Below, in pieces: positions 34,245 through 43,614 of a stretch of 63,302 nt of DNA. Origin of the DNA: Burkholderia dolosa (GTDB taxonomy: Bacteria > Pseudomonadota > Gammaproteobacteria > Burkholderiales > Burkholderiaceae). Within the stretch, counting starts at the first letter, position 1, and the number at the start of each line of letters is the position of its first letter. Location of the stretch: the NCBI RefSeq assembly GCF_902499135.1, contig NZ_CABVPR010000035.1, positions 1 through 63,302 on the forward strand, in the 5' to 3' direction. The notes beneath the pieces are model-generated. The model had not been told where the DNA came from and made no database searches. It was given only the letters and a program-made list of their open reading frames with translations. A program made the translations under genes and the position numbers.

Positions 34245-34272
34245 CGCGGGGCTTGCGCCCCGCGTCTTTTTC
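34245..34272 (+). terminator. Terminator-like hairpin in the leader of the PaiB-like gene
   Basis: Stem CGCGGGGC (34245-34252) and GCCCCGCG (34257-34264) with a four-base loop, followed by TCTTTTT. It ends 25 bases before the ATG of the PaiB-like gene. Nothing is transcribed toward it from the left (the MocR gene is divergent), so it may act as an attenuator in the leader. Confidence 0.6.
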
Positions 34273-34297
34273 GAACCTGCACGACCGTGGAGCCGAC

Positions 34298-34936
34298 ATG
34301 TACGTTCCTGCCCCTTTCGACGAATCCCGTCCCGACGTTTTGCGCGAGCTGATCGCGCGGCATCCGTTCGGCAGCCTGATCACGCACGGGAAGAACGGCC
34401 TCGACGCGAACCACCTGCCGTTCGAGCTGCTGCCCGGCGACGGCGGGCTCGGCGAGCTGCATGCGCACGTCGCGCGCGCGAATCCGGTCTGGCAGGAGGT
34501 TGCGAACGGCGACGACGTGCTGGTGATCTTCCGCGCGGGCGACGCGTACATCTCGCCGAACTGGTATCCGAGCAAGCATGCCGCGCACCGGCAGGTGCCG
34601 ACGTGGAACTACGTGGTCGTGCACGCGCACGGGCGGATCACGGTGCGCGACGACGAGAAGTTCGTGCGCGGCGTGGTCGCGCGGCTCACGCGCACGCACG
34701 AGGCGTCGCAGCCAGTGCCGTGGAAGATGGCCGACGCGCCGAAGGACTATCTCGACACGATGCTGCAGTCGATCGTCGGGCTGCAGATCGACATCACGCG
34801 GCTCGTCGGCAAGCGCAAGCTCGGACAGAACAAGGCCGTCGACGATATTCGCGGTGCCGGCGACGCGCTGGTCGCGGCGGGCAACGTCGCGATCGGCGAA
34901 GCGATGCTGGCGGAGGCCGATGCGAAGCGCGCGTAA
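34298..34936 (+). CDS. PaiB-like FMN-binding split-barrel protein
   Basis: A 212-residue protein of the FMN-binding negative transcriptional regulator family. Family segments are MYVPAPFDESRPDVLRELI at the start, GSLITHG, GDAYISPNWYPSK, VPTWNYVVVHAHG and the C-terminal LVGKRKLGQNKA. PaiB was first described in Bacillus as a repressor of sporulation and degradative-enzyme genes; the fold binds FMN and may be enzymatic. The start is the ATG at 34298 after GTGGAG. It is divergent from the MocR regulator, which probably controls it, and a terminator-like hairpin precedes it. Confidence 0.9.
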   Translation: MYVPAPFDESRPDVLRELIARHPFGSLITHGKNGLDANHLPFELLPGDGGLGELHAHVARANPVWQEVANGDDVLVIFRAGDAYISPNWYPSKHAAHRQVPTWNYVVVHAHGRITVRDDEKFVRGVVARLTRTHEASQPVPWKMADAPKDYLDTMLQSIVGLQIDITRLVGKRKLGQNKAVDDIRGAGDALVAAGNVAIGEAMLAEADAKRA

Positions 34937-35133
34937 CGCAGCATGATCGACCAGCGCCTGTTCACGCAAGCGAACGCGTCGTTGCGCTCGTCGTGCCGGA
35001 AGGGCGTCGCAATCCTTCCGCTCGGCCGTTCCGGCGGCCTGCGCAAGTCCGCCATTAGCCTGAACCGGCCCGACGAAAGCGCGCGCCGGCGGCCGCCGCG
35101 TGCAGGCGAACGGCGAGCGCACCTGCCCGCACG

Positions 35134-35706
35134 CTACTGCGTACGCGTCGTCTGCTGCGCGGCCTGCGCGAGCGCGCCGCGAATCGCCGCTTCGGTCTTG
35201 TCGTACCCGCCTTCGCCGTAGCGCGTATAGACGATCTTGCCGTTCGCATCGATCAGATACAGCGCGGGCCAGTACTGGTTGCCGTACGCACGCCACGTGT
35301 CGTAGCGGTTGTCCTGCGCGACCGGATAGCGGATATCGAAGCGCTTGATCGCATCGGCCACGTTGCCCGCGTCGCGTTCGAACGGATATTCGGGCGTATG
35401 CACGCCGACCACGACGAGCCCCTGATCGCGATACTTGCGGTACCAATCGTTCACGTACGGAATCGTATGAATGCAGTTGATGCACGAATACGTCCAGAAA
35501 TCGACGAGCACGACCTTGCCGCGCAACTGGTCGAGCTTGAGCGGCGCGCTGTTGTGCCAGCGGTCGATGCCGGTGAAGTCGGGCGCCGGCATGCCGGCCG
35601 CCGACGTCGTCATGCCGGCGTCGTCGCGCGTGCCGGCGAACGCGGCAAGCCCGGCCGTGGCGGCGACGGCGATGACGAGGGCGGCGGTCTTGAGTCTGGG
35701 CAGCAT
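35134..35706 (-). CDS. Exported thioredoxin-like (redoxin/TlpA) protein
   Basis: A 190-residue protein with an N-terminal hydrophobic signal/anchor (LKTAALVIAVAATAGLAAFAG) and a thioredoxin fold. The active site is WTYSCINCIHTIPYV (C75 and C78), the CINC form typical of DipZ/TlpA-like peroxiredoxin-related proteins rather than classical CGPC. The cis-Pro region is YWPALYLIDANGKIVY. It probably acts in periplasmic thiol exchange or peroxide handling; the partner is unknown. The start is 35706; the frame extends upstream into the two-component promoter region but without a signal-like N-terminus. It is divergent from the response regulator gene. Confidence 0.88.
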   Translation of the reverse strand: MLPRLKTAALVIAVAATAGLAAFAGTRDDAGMTTSAAGMPAPDFTGIDRWHNSAPLKLDQLRGKVVLVDFWTYSCINCIHTIPYVNDWYRKYRDQGLVVVGVHTPEYPFERDAGNVADAIKRFDIRYPVAQDNRYDTWRAYGNQYWPALYLIDANGKIVYTRYGEGGYDKTEAAIRGALAQAAQQTTRTQ

Positions 35707-35940
35707 GGCGTTCTCCGGTTCGGCCGGCCGATGCGCGGCGCGCGGCGGCGGGGCAGGTTTCGACAGCCCCCATTGAGCCGCGCGCACGTATCTGCGATGT
35801 GTCGGCCGCGCCGCGCATGTGCAATGTTGTGTGTCGCCGCGCCCGCGCGATACATTGGGATACAAACGCCCGGCCGACGTACGGTATAAAGTCGGGCATC
35901 GCCCGACCGGGCCGAACGGCCCCGACTCAAGACCCGACCC

Positions 35941-36681
35941 ATGGACAAGATCGACCACGTGCTGATCGTCGACGACGACCGCGCCATCCGCGAACTGATT
36001 GCCGACTATCTCGAGAAGAACGGGATGCGCGTGTCGCTCGCCGCGAACGGCCGCGAGATGCGCAACGTGCTGGACGACGGCGCGCCGGACCTGATCGTGC
36101 TCGACCTGATGCTGCCGGGCGAGGACGGCCTCGCGCTGTGCCGCGATCTGCGCGCGGGCAAGTTCCGCACGGTGCCGGTGCTGATGCTGACCGCGCGCGG
36201 CGAGGAGACCGATCGCATCATCGGGCTCGAGATGGGCGCCGACGACTATCTTGCGAAGCCGTTCGCGGTACGCGAGCTGCTCGCGCGGATTCGCTCGGTG
36301 CTGCGTCGCGCGCGCATGCTGCCGCCCGGCATGCAGGTGACCGAGACGGCCGCGATGCTCGCGTTCGGCGAGTGGCGGCTCGACACGACGGGGCGCCATC
36401 TGCTCGACACCGAAGGCACGCTGGTCGCGCTGAGCGGCGCCGAATACCGGCTGCTGCGCGTGTTCCTCGATCATCCGCAGCGCGTGCTGACGCGCGACCA
36501 GCTGCTGAACCTGACGCAGGGCCGGCAGTCCGATCCGTTCGACCGGTCGATCGACCTGCTCGTGAGCCGGCTGCGCCAGCGGCTGCGCGACGGCGCGCGC
36601 GAGCCGCGCTATATCAAGACGCTGCGTAACGAGGGCTACGTGTTCTCGTCGGCCGTGACCGTCGTCGAAGGCACGCAATGA
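35941..36681 (+). CDS. OmpR-family response regulator
   Basis: A 246-residue response regulator. The receiver domain has the acidic pocket (DDD at residues 11-13), phospho-acceptor D55 in LIVLDLMLPG and K106 in DDYLAKPF; a C-terminal winged helix follows (LSGAEYRLLRVFLDHPQRVLTRDQL; FDRSIDLLVSRLRQRL; IKTLRNEGYVF). It overlaps the kinase gene by four bases (ATGA at 36678-36681), so the two are translationally coupled. The signal and the regulon are not evident; the divergent thioredoxin-like gene is a possible target. Confidence 0.95.
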   Translation: MDKIDHVLIVDDDRAIRELIADYLEKNGMRVSLAANGREMRNVLDDGAPDLIVLDLMLPGEDGLALCRDLRAGKFRTVPVLMLTARGEETDRIIGLEMGADDYLAKPFAVRELLARIRSVLRRARMLPPGMQVTETAAMLAFGEWRLDTTGRHLLDTEGTLVALSGAEYRLLRVFLDHPQRVLTRDQLLNLTQGRQSDPFDRSIDLLVSRLRQRLRDGAREPRYIKTLRNEGYVFSSAVTVVEGTQ

Positions 36682-38000
36682 ACGCGCGCGCGCTGTGGCA
36701 CTGGCCGCGCTCGCTGTTCGCGCGGCTCGCGCTGATTCTGTGCGTCGGCCTCGTGCTCGCGCAGACGCTGTCGTTCTGGCTCACCGTGACCGAGCGCGAC
36801 CAGGCGACTACCAATCTGATGATGGGCTACATCGAGCGCGAGGTCGCGAGTTCGGTCGCGCTGCTCGATCATCTGCCGCCGGCCGAACGCGCCACGTGGC
36901 TGCCGCGCCTCGCGCGGCGCAGCTATACGTTCATCCTCGGACCCGGCGAGACCGGCACGCCGCCGGAGGCGCGGCTGTCGGCGCGCGTCGAGCGGTCGAT
37001 CTCGGACGGCATCGGCGGTGACTATCCGCTGACCGCGAACGAGATTCCCGGCGATCGCGAACATCTGCAAGTGCATCTGCGCCTGACCGACGGTTCGCCG
37101 CTGACGATCGACATTCGTCCGATGTCGACGGTGCCGCTGTCGGACTGGCTGCCCTACGTGCTGGCGTTCCAGCTGCTGGTGCTCGGCGCGTGCTGCTGGT
37201 TCGCGGTGCGGCTCGCGACGCGGCCGCTGAACCAGCTCGCGCAGGCCGCCGACGCGCTCGGGCCGGACCTGAAGGGCGAGCGCCTCGCCGAGGACGGCCC
37301 GTCGGAGGTCGCGCGCGCCGCGCGCGCGTTCAACGCGATGCAGGACCGCATCGCGCAGTACATGGCCGAGCGCATGCAGATCCTCGCGTCGATCTCGCAC
37401 GACCTGCAGACGCCGATCACGCGGATGCGGCTGCGCGTCGACGTGATGGACGACGACGCACAGGGCACGAAGCTGCGCAACGATCTGCTCGAGATGGAGC
37501 ATCTGGTGAAGGAGGGCGTCGCGTATGCGCGGACGCTGCACGGCACGGACGAGGCAGCGCGCCGCATCGATCTCGACGCGCTGCTCGACAGCATCGTGTA
37601 CGACTACACGGACGCCGGGCAGTGCGTGACGCTGGCGAGCCGCGCGCCGCTCGCACTGGTCACGCGGCCGAAGGCGCTGCGCCGCATCGTCGGCAATCTG
37701 GTCGACAACGCGCTGAAGTTCGCGGGCGCGGCCGAGATCGACGTGCAGGCCGCGCCCGACGGCGGCGCGATCATCTCGGTGCGCGATCGCGGGCCCGGCA
37801 TTCCGGGCGATCAGCTCGACGCGGTGTTCGAACCGTTCCGCCGCGTGGAGACGTCGCGCAACCGCGAGACGGGCGGCACCGGGCTCGGCCTCGCGATCGC
37901 GCGGCAACTCGCGCTCGCGATGGGCGGCGCGTTGACGCTGCACAACCGGACGGACGGCGGCGGGCTGGAGGCGCGGCTCACGCTCCGGAACACGCAGTGA
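36678..38000 (+). CDS. EnvZ-like membrane sensor histidine kinase
   Basis: A 440-residue kinase: TM1 at residues ~14-36, a periplasmic sensor of ~120 residues, TM2 at ~158-178, then HAMP (RPLNQLAQAADALGPDL), a HisKA domain with H241 in ISHDLQTPITRMRLR, and HATPase with N-box LVDNALKFAG, G1 box DRGPGIP and G2 box GTGLGLAIA. It phosphorylates the coupled OmpR-type regulator. The periplasmic domain has no recognised ligand motif. The pair stands alone, with no obvious target operon downstream. Confidence 0.95.
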   Translation: MNARALWHWPRSLFARLALILCVGLVLAQTLSFWLTVTERDQATTNLMMGYIEREVASSVALLDHLPPAERATWLPRLARRSYTFILGPGETGTPPEARLSARVERSISDGIGGDYPLTANEIPGDREHLQVHLRLTDGSPLTIDIRPMSTVPLSDWLPYVLAFQLLVLGACCWFAVRLATRPLNQLAQAADALGPDLKGERLAEDGPSEVARAARAFNAMQDRIAQYMAERMQILASISHDLQTPITRMRLRVDVMDDDAQGTKLRNDLLEMEHLVKEGVAYARTLHGTDEAARRIDLDALLDSIVYDYTDAGQCVTLASRAPLALVTRPKALRRIVGNLVDNALKFAGAAEIDVQAAPDGGAIISVRDRGPGIPGDQLDAVFEPFRRVETSRNRETGGTGLGLAIARQLALAMGGALTLHNRTDGGGLEARLTLRNTQ

Positions 38001-38052
38001 CGCAGAGCCGCGCGCGCATGGGTGACGCGCTTGCGCGCTCGAATGCGCAACG

Positions 38053-38787
38053 TCAGCAGCGCCCGGTGCGCAATGCGACGGCCCAGTCGTCGCGGCCGAG
38101 CGATGCCGCGGTCGCGGCGGCTGCGTGCCAGTCGTATTCGACCGCATGGAACTGCACGCGCCAGCCGGCCGCCGTGCGCGACACCATCGCGTAGCGCGCA
38201 TGCGGCGAGCCGGTTTCGATCCGGTGCGGGTGCGGCCGATCGTCCGTGTACGCCTGCAGCCCGACGCTGCCCGGGTTGACGATCAGTCGCCCGTCGTCGA
38301 GCGCGGCCATGCGCGGTACATGCGTGTGGCCGCACAGGATCAGCGATGCCGATTCGTCGGCCGCCCGCTGCGCGATCTCGTCGCGCGTCGCCGCGCGGCA
38401 GCCGTCGGGCGTGACCGTTTCCAGGAAATACGCGAGATCGCTGCTCGGCGTGCCGTGCACCATCAGCACGTCGTCGCCGAGCGCTCGACGTTCGGGCAGC
38501 GCGGCGAGCCATGCGCGCTGGTCGTCGCGCAGCGCGTCATGCGCGTGGCGGTCGGACAGCCGCATCGATTCGCGGTCGCCGGCGAGCAGCTGCCGCTCGT
38601 GATTGCCGCGGATCGTCGGCAGGTCGAGCGCGATCAGGCGGTCGGCGGTCTCGGCCGGATGCAGCGCGCCGGACACGATGTCGCCGAGATTGACGATCAC
38701 GTCGGCGCCGCGGCGGCGAATGTCGTCGAGCACCGCGTCGAGCGCGGCGAGATTGCCGTGGATGTCCGAGAGGGCGGCGATTTTCAT
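38053..38787 (-). CDS. Calcineurin-like metallophosphoesterase
   Basis: A 244-residue phosphoesterase with all five metal motifs: DIHGN near residue 9, GDIVSG, GNHE, HGTPSS and GHTHV, ending with NPGSVG. It resembles YfcE/MJ0936-type small phosphodiesterases; the substrate is unknown. The start is at 38787 (MKIAALSDIHG), the family N-terminus; the frame is open further upstream but reads through Arg-rich non-conserved sequence. The upstream acetyltransferase gene is on the same strand at a 106-nt gap. Confidence 0.9.
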   Translation of the reverse strand: MKIAALSDIHGNLAALDAVLDDIRRRGADVIVNLGDIVSGALHPAETADRLIALDLPTIRGNHERQLLAGDRESMRLSDRHAHDALRDDQRAWLAALPERRALGDDVLMVHGTPSSDLAYFLETVTPDGCRAATRDEIAQRAADESASLILCGHTHVPRMAALDDGRLIVNPGSVGLQAYTDDRPHPHRIETGSPHARYAMVSRTAAGWRVQFHAVEYDWHAAAATAASLGRDDWAVALRTGRC

Positions 38788-38893
38788 CGTGCGGGGCGGG
38801 GGAGCGGGGAACGGCGATTGTCGCCGGTTCGACGTCGATCGTCCAACGGGATGCGCGCATTGCCGCGCGCGTGCTCGGTTGCTCGCACTCGCG

Positions 38894-39430
38894 TCAGTCC
38901 GTCGCGATGCGCGCGTACATCGCGAAATCGCCCGGCGTGCCGCGCACCATCCGGTACGCACGCAACAGTCCTTCGTAGCGAAAGCCGCACTTCTGCAGCA
39001 CGCGCGCGGAGCCGGCATTGGCGGTCAGCACGACGCCCTGGACGCGCACGAGACCCCATTCGGCGAACGCCCATGCGGCGACGGCGGCGCATGTCGCGCT
39101 CGCGATGCCGCGTCCCCAATGCGACGGCGCGACGTCGTACGCGATCTCGGCCGAACGGTTCGCGGCGGACACCGTATGGAAGCCGATCGTCCCGATCAGT
39201 GCGGCCGACGCATCGTCGACGATCGCGAGACGGCGGATCGAATCGGGATGCGCGGACTCGATTCCGTCGAACAGCGGCAGCAAGTCGTCGCGCGAACCGA
39301 GGTTCCAGCTCGTGTGGCGGACGACGTCCGGGTTCGACAGATACGCGTACCACGCGTCGACGTCCGCACGTTCGAGCTGACGCAGCGACAGGCCGGGAAA
39401 GCCGGAGCGGGGCGGCGCATCGATTCTCAT
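38894..39430 (-). CDS. GNAT-family (RimJ/RimL-like) N-acetyltransferase
   Basis: A 178-residue acetyltransferase: the N-terminal GLSLRQLERADVDAWYAYLSNPDVVRH, the acetyl-CoA loop in SHWGRGIASATCAAV and the C-terminal LVRVQGVVLTANAGSARVLQKCGFRYEGLLRAYRMVRG are the RimJ/RimL pattern. Members acetylate ribosomal-protein N-termini, other amines or antibiotics. The acceptor cannot be told from sequence. The start is 39430 (MRIDAPPRSGFPG). Confidence 0.92.
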   Translation of the reverse strand: MRIDAPPRSGFPGLSLRQLERADVDAWYAYLSNPDVVRHTSWNLGSRDDLLPLFDGIESAHPDSIRRLAIVDDASAALIGTIGFHTVSAANRSAEIAYDVAPSHWGRGIASATCAAVAAWAFAEWGLVRVQGVVLTANAGSARVLQKCGFRYEGLLRAYRMVRGTPGDFAMYARIATD

Positions 39431-39864
39431 CGTGAGTCCTCGTCGAAAGTCGCGTGATGTGGGCGGGGGCGTCGGCGCAGCGACGTGCGGATTATGGCGG
39501 AGCGCGGGCCGCGTGCCGCAACCGCATCGCGCATGCACGCACGCGACCGCGCCGGTGTCGATTATCGGCCGGGCCGCCCGCAATCGGACAGCACTCGCCG
39601 CGCGGCGGCCGCCGTCGCGCCCGCCACTATCTCGAATTCGGCAAGAAACTGTTTTCATTCCGCCGGTTTCGGCTGGAACCGGTTCGCCCTACCATGTCGG
39701 CCGCGGCGGCGCGCCCCGCCGCGACGTCGCATACGCGTAGTGCGTACCGCGGGTTCGCGTGCGGACGCCGCCGGCCTCGTGCGGCCGGCGCAACTCGCCG
39801 GCCGCGCGCCGCCGCCCGCAAAGTCCCTCGAACAACGGGTTCGCCGCCCGGAGACAAGACAATC
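39431..39864. other. Porin upstream region
   Basis: This 434-base region is presumably the porin promoter and leader. An AT-richer patch lies at 39630-39665, followed by an imperfect inverted repeat (CCGGTTTC...GGAACCGG) near 39663-39682. No small gene is supported. Confidence 0.45.
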
Positions 39865-41058
39865 ATGAACAAGCAACTGATCGCAGCGCCGCTGCTGCTG
39901 TCGCTCGCGGGCATTGCGTCCGCGCAAGGTTCCGTCACGCTGTACGGCATCGTCGATGCGGGCGTCACCTATCGCAGCAACGAACGGGCAGGCGCGCCGC
40001 GCGCGTACACCGGCCATTCGAACGTCGGACTGACGACCGGCAACCTGTCCGGCAGCCGCTGGGGCATCAAGGGCAGCGAGGATCTCGGCGGCGGGCTGCG
40101 CGCGCTGTTCGTGCTCGAGAACGGCTTCGACATCGCGAACGGCACGTCCGGCCAGGGCGGCCGCCAGTTCGGCCGGCAGGCGTTCGTCGGGCTCGGCAGC
40201 GACCGCTACGGTTCGATCACGCTCGGCCGCCAGTACACGTCGCTCGACGACTTCGTGAGCCCGGTCGGCCCGTCGTCGTTCGTCGGCGGGTTCGGCGCGC
40301 ATCCGGGCGACATCGACGATCTCGACCAGACCGCGCGCGTCGACAACTCGATCAAGTACACGAGCGCGAACTACTCGGGCTTCACGTTCGGCGCGCTGTA
40401 CGGCTTCGGCGGTCAGCCGGGCAGCATCACGCAGCGCAATACGTGGAGCGTCGGCGCCGCGTACGCGGCCGGCCCGCTGCGCGTCGGCGTCGGCTACGAG
40501 CGGTCGGACAACAGCAAGACCGGCGCGTCCGATACGACGATCGGCAAGTGGCAGAGCACCGACGACGGGCTGTTCAATTCGTCGATCAACGAAGGCTACG
40601 CGAGCGCGCAATCGCAGCAGATCGTCGCGACCGGCGCGACGTACGACTTCGGCCCCGCCGTGGTCGGCATGAACTACAGCCACGTGCAGTACCGCGGCGG
40701 CGACCGTTCGCTGTTCACCGGGCACGCGACGTTCAACGTCGCCGGCGTGTTTGCGCGCTGGAACGTGCGGCCGCAGACGCAGCTGTTCGCGGGCTACAGC
40801 TACACGCGCGGCGGCGAAGTCGACGGTATCGACGAGCGTGCGCAGTATCACAACGTCACGCTCGGCGCCATCTACGATCTGTCGAAGCGCACCAGCGTGT
40901 ATCTGCTCGGCGCGTATCAGCATGCGTCCGGCACGACGCTCGACGCGCTCGGCCGGCCGGTGGCCGCGACGGCGTCGGTATCGGACAAGGCGAACGGCCA
41001 CTCGGCGGCGTCGCAATCGCAGACGATCGTCAGCGTCGGGCTGCGTCAGCGGTTCTGA
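39865..41058 (+). CDS. Outer-membrane general diffusion porin (Burkholderia type)
   Basis: A 397-residue outer-membrane beta-barrel, probably a trimer, for passive entry of small hydrophilic solutes. The signal peptide MNKQLIAAPLLLSLAGIASA is followed by the classic beta-proteobacterial porin start QGSVTLYGIVDAGVTYRSN. The sequences SRWGIKGSEDLGGGLRALFVLENGFD and RQAFVGLGSDRYGSITLGRQYT are typical, and the C-terminus ends in the BAM-recognition Phe (VSVGLRQRF). The start at 39865 follows GGAGA. A strong terminator follows, so it is monocistronic. Confidence 0.96.
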   Translation: MNKQLIAAPLLLSLAGIASAQGSVTLYGIVDAGVTYRSNERAGAPRAYTGHSNVGLTTGNLSGSRWGIKGSEDLGGGLRALFVLENGFDIANGTSGQGGRQFGRQAFVGLGSDRYGSITLGRQYTSLDDFVSPVGPSSFVGGFGAHPGDIDDLDQTARVDNSIKYTSANYSGFTFGALYGFGGQPGSITQRNTWSVGAAYAAGPLRVGVGYERSDNSKTGASDTTIGKWQSTDDGLFNSSINEGYASAQSQQIVATGATYDFGPAVVGMNYSHVQYRGGDRSLFTGHATFNVAGVFARWNVRPQTQLFAGYSYTRGGEVDGIDERAQYHNVTLGAIYDLSKRTSVYLLGAYQHASGTTLDALGRPVAATASVSDKANGHSAASQSQTIVSVGLRQRF

Positions 41059-41118
41059 CCGCGCGCGACGGTCCGACGCTCGACGTCGGTGGTCGATCGC
41101 ACACGTTCCATCTATCGT

Positions 41119-41144
41119 CGGCCGCGCAACGCGGCCGCTTTTTT
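41119..41144 (+). terminator. Intrinsic terminator after the porin gene
   Basis: Perfect 8-bp stem CGGCCGCG/CGCGGCCG with a 3-base loop, followed by C and six T residues, 60 bases after the porin stop. Confidence 0.88.
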
Positions 41145-41637
41145 GCTCGGCTCCGCTCGAACCTTCGCCGCGCTCGCGGCCGATTTGTGCCGGGCAACGG
41201 CATGTCGGTTGCTCGCCGTTCGACGGCTTCACGATTTGCGGTAATGCGCTTCGTCATGACGGACGATCGGCATGCGTGCCGCACCTCCGGAAAAACGATC
41301 GCGGCCGACAATATTTTTTTCTTTCATTTGAATTTCGATTTGCCATTATTCAGACGATAGACGGTAAATAAATCGTTGCGTGCGCATCAGAAAAAATGAC
41401 GGGTGCACATGAAAGAATTCGGAAGAAAATGCCGTGAAAAGTCGACGAAACGGCGGTGCGGGTGCGTGGTGCCGCGCGGAGCAAGCGTCGGCCGGCGGTC
41501 GAGGAAAATGCATCGCGCAACGGTGGCGGCGAATGAATCGTTCGCGGTTTCGGTGAAACGGCTTTTTACCGAAATCACCGATCTTTCATATGCAGCGATT
41601 TACAGTGTCGAAAAACGATCGTCCGGGAGCATCGTTC
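41145..41637. other. AT-rich upstream region of the beta-propeller gene
   Basis: Much lower GC than its surroundings, especially 41310-41400, which contains a T-rich run, ATTTGAATTTCGATTTGCC and GGTAAATAAATCG. An inverted repeat TTTCGGT (41548-41554)/ACCGAAA (41568-41574) lies 64 bases before the next start and is a candidate operator. No gene is supported; open frames have atypical composition. Confidence 0.5.
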
Positions 41638-43560
41638 ATGTTATCGAAACAAATTCGCGCAGCGTTGCTTGGAATATGCATCGCAATGATCGCGTCGGCC
41701 GGCTACGCGCAAGTGCAATACACGACCGACTGGCTCGCGAACACGTTCGGCACGCTGGCCACGCACGTCGGCAACGGCGCGCGCTCGATGTGGGTCGCGC
41801 CCGAAGGCGTGATCTACACGGCGTCGCGCTGGGATGAGAACGCGGGTGGCGTCGCGATCTACCAGAACGGGCAGCCGCTCGGCACGATCGGGATCCACGA
41901 CGAGTTCCAGGGCGGCGCGATCACCGGCAACGCGACGTCGCTGTTCGTCGCGCTCGGCTACAACCGGACGTTCGGCAGCGGCTCGGTCGGCCGCTACGAC
42001 CGCAGCACGAACAAGCGCGACCTGCGCATTCCGGTCAGCACGTGGACGGGCATCCAGTACGCGGACGTGATCACCGGGCTCGCGACGGCTGGCACGCTGC
42101 TGTACGTGAGCGACTTCTACGGCAACCGCGTACGCGTCTATACGACGGACGGCGTCTGGCAGCGCGACATCGCCGTGCAGAGCCCCGGCGCGCTCGCGAC
42201 CGATGCCGCCGGCAATCTGTGGGTCGCGCGCAAGAGCGCGGGCGTCGTCGCGCAGTACAGCCCGACCGGCACGCCGATGAACACGATCCAGATGGCGGCC
42301 GGCGCACGGCCCGCGTCGCTGTTTTTCGACGCGCCGGCCGGGCAGCTGCTGGTGGGCGACGAAGGGCCGGACATGAACATCAAGGTGTACGCGCTGATCG
42401 GCACGCCCGTGCAGGTCGGCACGTTCGGCGTGCAGGGCGGCTATCTGAACACGACGACGGGCATCAAGGGGCAAGTCGGCGACAAGCGCTTCACGCGCGT
42501 CGCGGCGATCGGCAAGGATGCGGCCGGCAATCTGTACGTGCTGAACAACGCGTGGGGCGGCGGCTGGGATCTCGGCCGCAACGGCAGCACCGACCTGCAT
42601 TCGTACAGCCCGACCGGCACGCTGCAATGGAAGCTGCAGGCGCTGAACTTCGAAGGCGTCGCCGCACCCGATCCGGTGACCGACGGCGCGTTCTTCTACA
42701 GCGGCAACAACGTCTATACGGGCACCGCCGGCGGCACGTTCGTCGCGAACACGATCGACCCGTTCACGTACCCGAAGGACCCGCGCCTCGACATCAACGA
42801 CTATCAGCGCGGCCAGCACTTCGGCCAGCTCGCGATGGTCGGCGGCAACCGGATTCTCGTCGCGTCGGGCCAGAACCCCGGCAACTTCAACTTCTATTAC
42901 TTCACGCCGGCGACCGGCTACATCGCGATTCCGGCCGGCTCGATTCCCGGCAAGCCGTTCAACACGACGCTGCAGGTGACGGCCGGTTTCGCGATCGACG
43001 ACAACGGCGACGTGTGGGCCGGGCTCGACCGCACCAACAACATTTCGCACTATCCGATGACGGGCTTCGACGCGAACGGCAAGCCGTCGTGGGGCAAGCC
43101 GACGCAGATCCCGATTCCGCGCAGCGTGCTGCCGCTCACGCGGATCATCTATCAGGCGGACAGCGACACGATGATTCTCGCGCAAGGGATTTCGGGCAGC
43201 TGGGACTGGACCGCGATGAACGGGCACATCGAGGTCTATCGCGGGTGGAAGGGCGGCAACACGAGCGCGCCGAACCCGGTGATCGACCTGACGAGCGCGA
43301 ATCCGAAATCGATTGCGGCGGCCGGCCACTATCTGTTCGTCGGCTACGTGCACACGGTGCCTAACATCGACGTGTTCGACCTCAATACCGGCAATCTCGT
43401 CGCCACGCTGACGAACTCGAACACGTCGGCGATGGACGTCGGCAACGACGTCGACTCGATGTACGGGATTCGCGCGTATCTGCGTTCGAACGGCGAGTAC
43501 GTGATCACGAAAGACAACTACAACGGGTCGAGCATCGTCGTGTATCGCTGGCGTCCGTGA
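41638..43560 (+). CDS. Secreted NHL/SMP-30-like beta-propeller protein of unknown function
   Basis: A 640-residue exported protein. The signal peptide is MLSKQIRAALLGICIAMIASAGYA, cleaved before QVQY. The rest is a series of beta-propeller blades with recurring DxxGNLWVA, DAAGNLYVLNNAWGGGWDL and DDNGDVWAGLDRTNNISHYP motifs. No catalytic residues of a known lactonase are evident, and there is no lipobox or membrane anchor. The start at 41638 follows GGGAG; an upstream ATG at 41590 would disrupt the signal peptide. It follows an AT-rich region and a porin terminator, so it is probably transcribed alone. I do not know its substrate or partner. Confidence 0.8.
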   Translation: MLSKQIRAALLGICIAMIASAGYAQVQYTTDWLANTFGTLATHVGNGARSMWVAPEGVIYTASRWDENAGGVAIYQNGQPLGTIGIHDEFQGGAITGNATSLFVALGYNRTFGSGSVGRYDRSTNKRDLRIPVSTWTGIQYADVITGLATAGTLLYVSDFYGNRVRVYTTDGVWQRDIAVQSPGALATDAAGNLWVARKSAGVVAQYSPTGTPMNTIQMAAGARPASLFFDAPAGQLLVGDEGPDMNIKVYALIGTPVQVGTFGVQGGYLNTTTGIKGQVGDKRFTRVAAIGKDAAGNLYVLNNAWGGGWDLGRNGSTDLHSYSPTGTLQWKLQALNFEGVAAPDPVTDGAFFYSGNNVYTGTAGGTFVANTIDPFTYPKDPRLDINDYQRGQHFGQLAMVGGNRILVASGQNPGNFNFYYFTPATGYIAIPAGSIPGKPFNTTLQVTAGFAIDDNGDVWAGLDRTNNISHYPMTGFDANGKPSWGKPTQIPIPRSVLPLTRIIYQADSDTMILAQGISGSWDWTAMNGHIEVYRGWKGGNTSAPNPVIDLTSANPKSIAAAGHYLFVGYVHTVPNIDVFDLNTGNLVATLTNSNTSAMDVGNDVDSMYGIRAYLRSNGEYVITKDNYNGSSIVVYRWRP

Positions 43561-43614
43561 CCGCGCATCGCGTGGCACGCGGCAAGCGCCGCCGCGCCGC
43601 CGTGCCGCTGCGCG

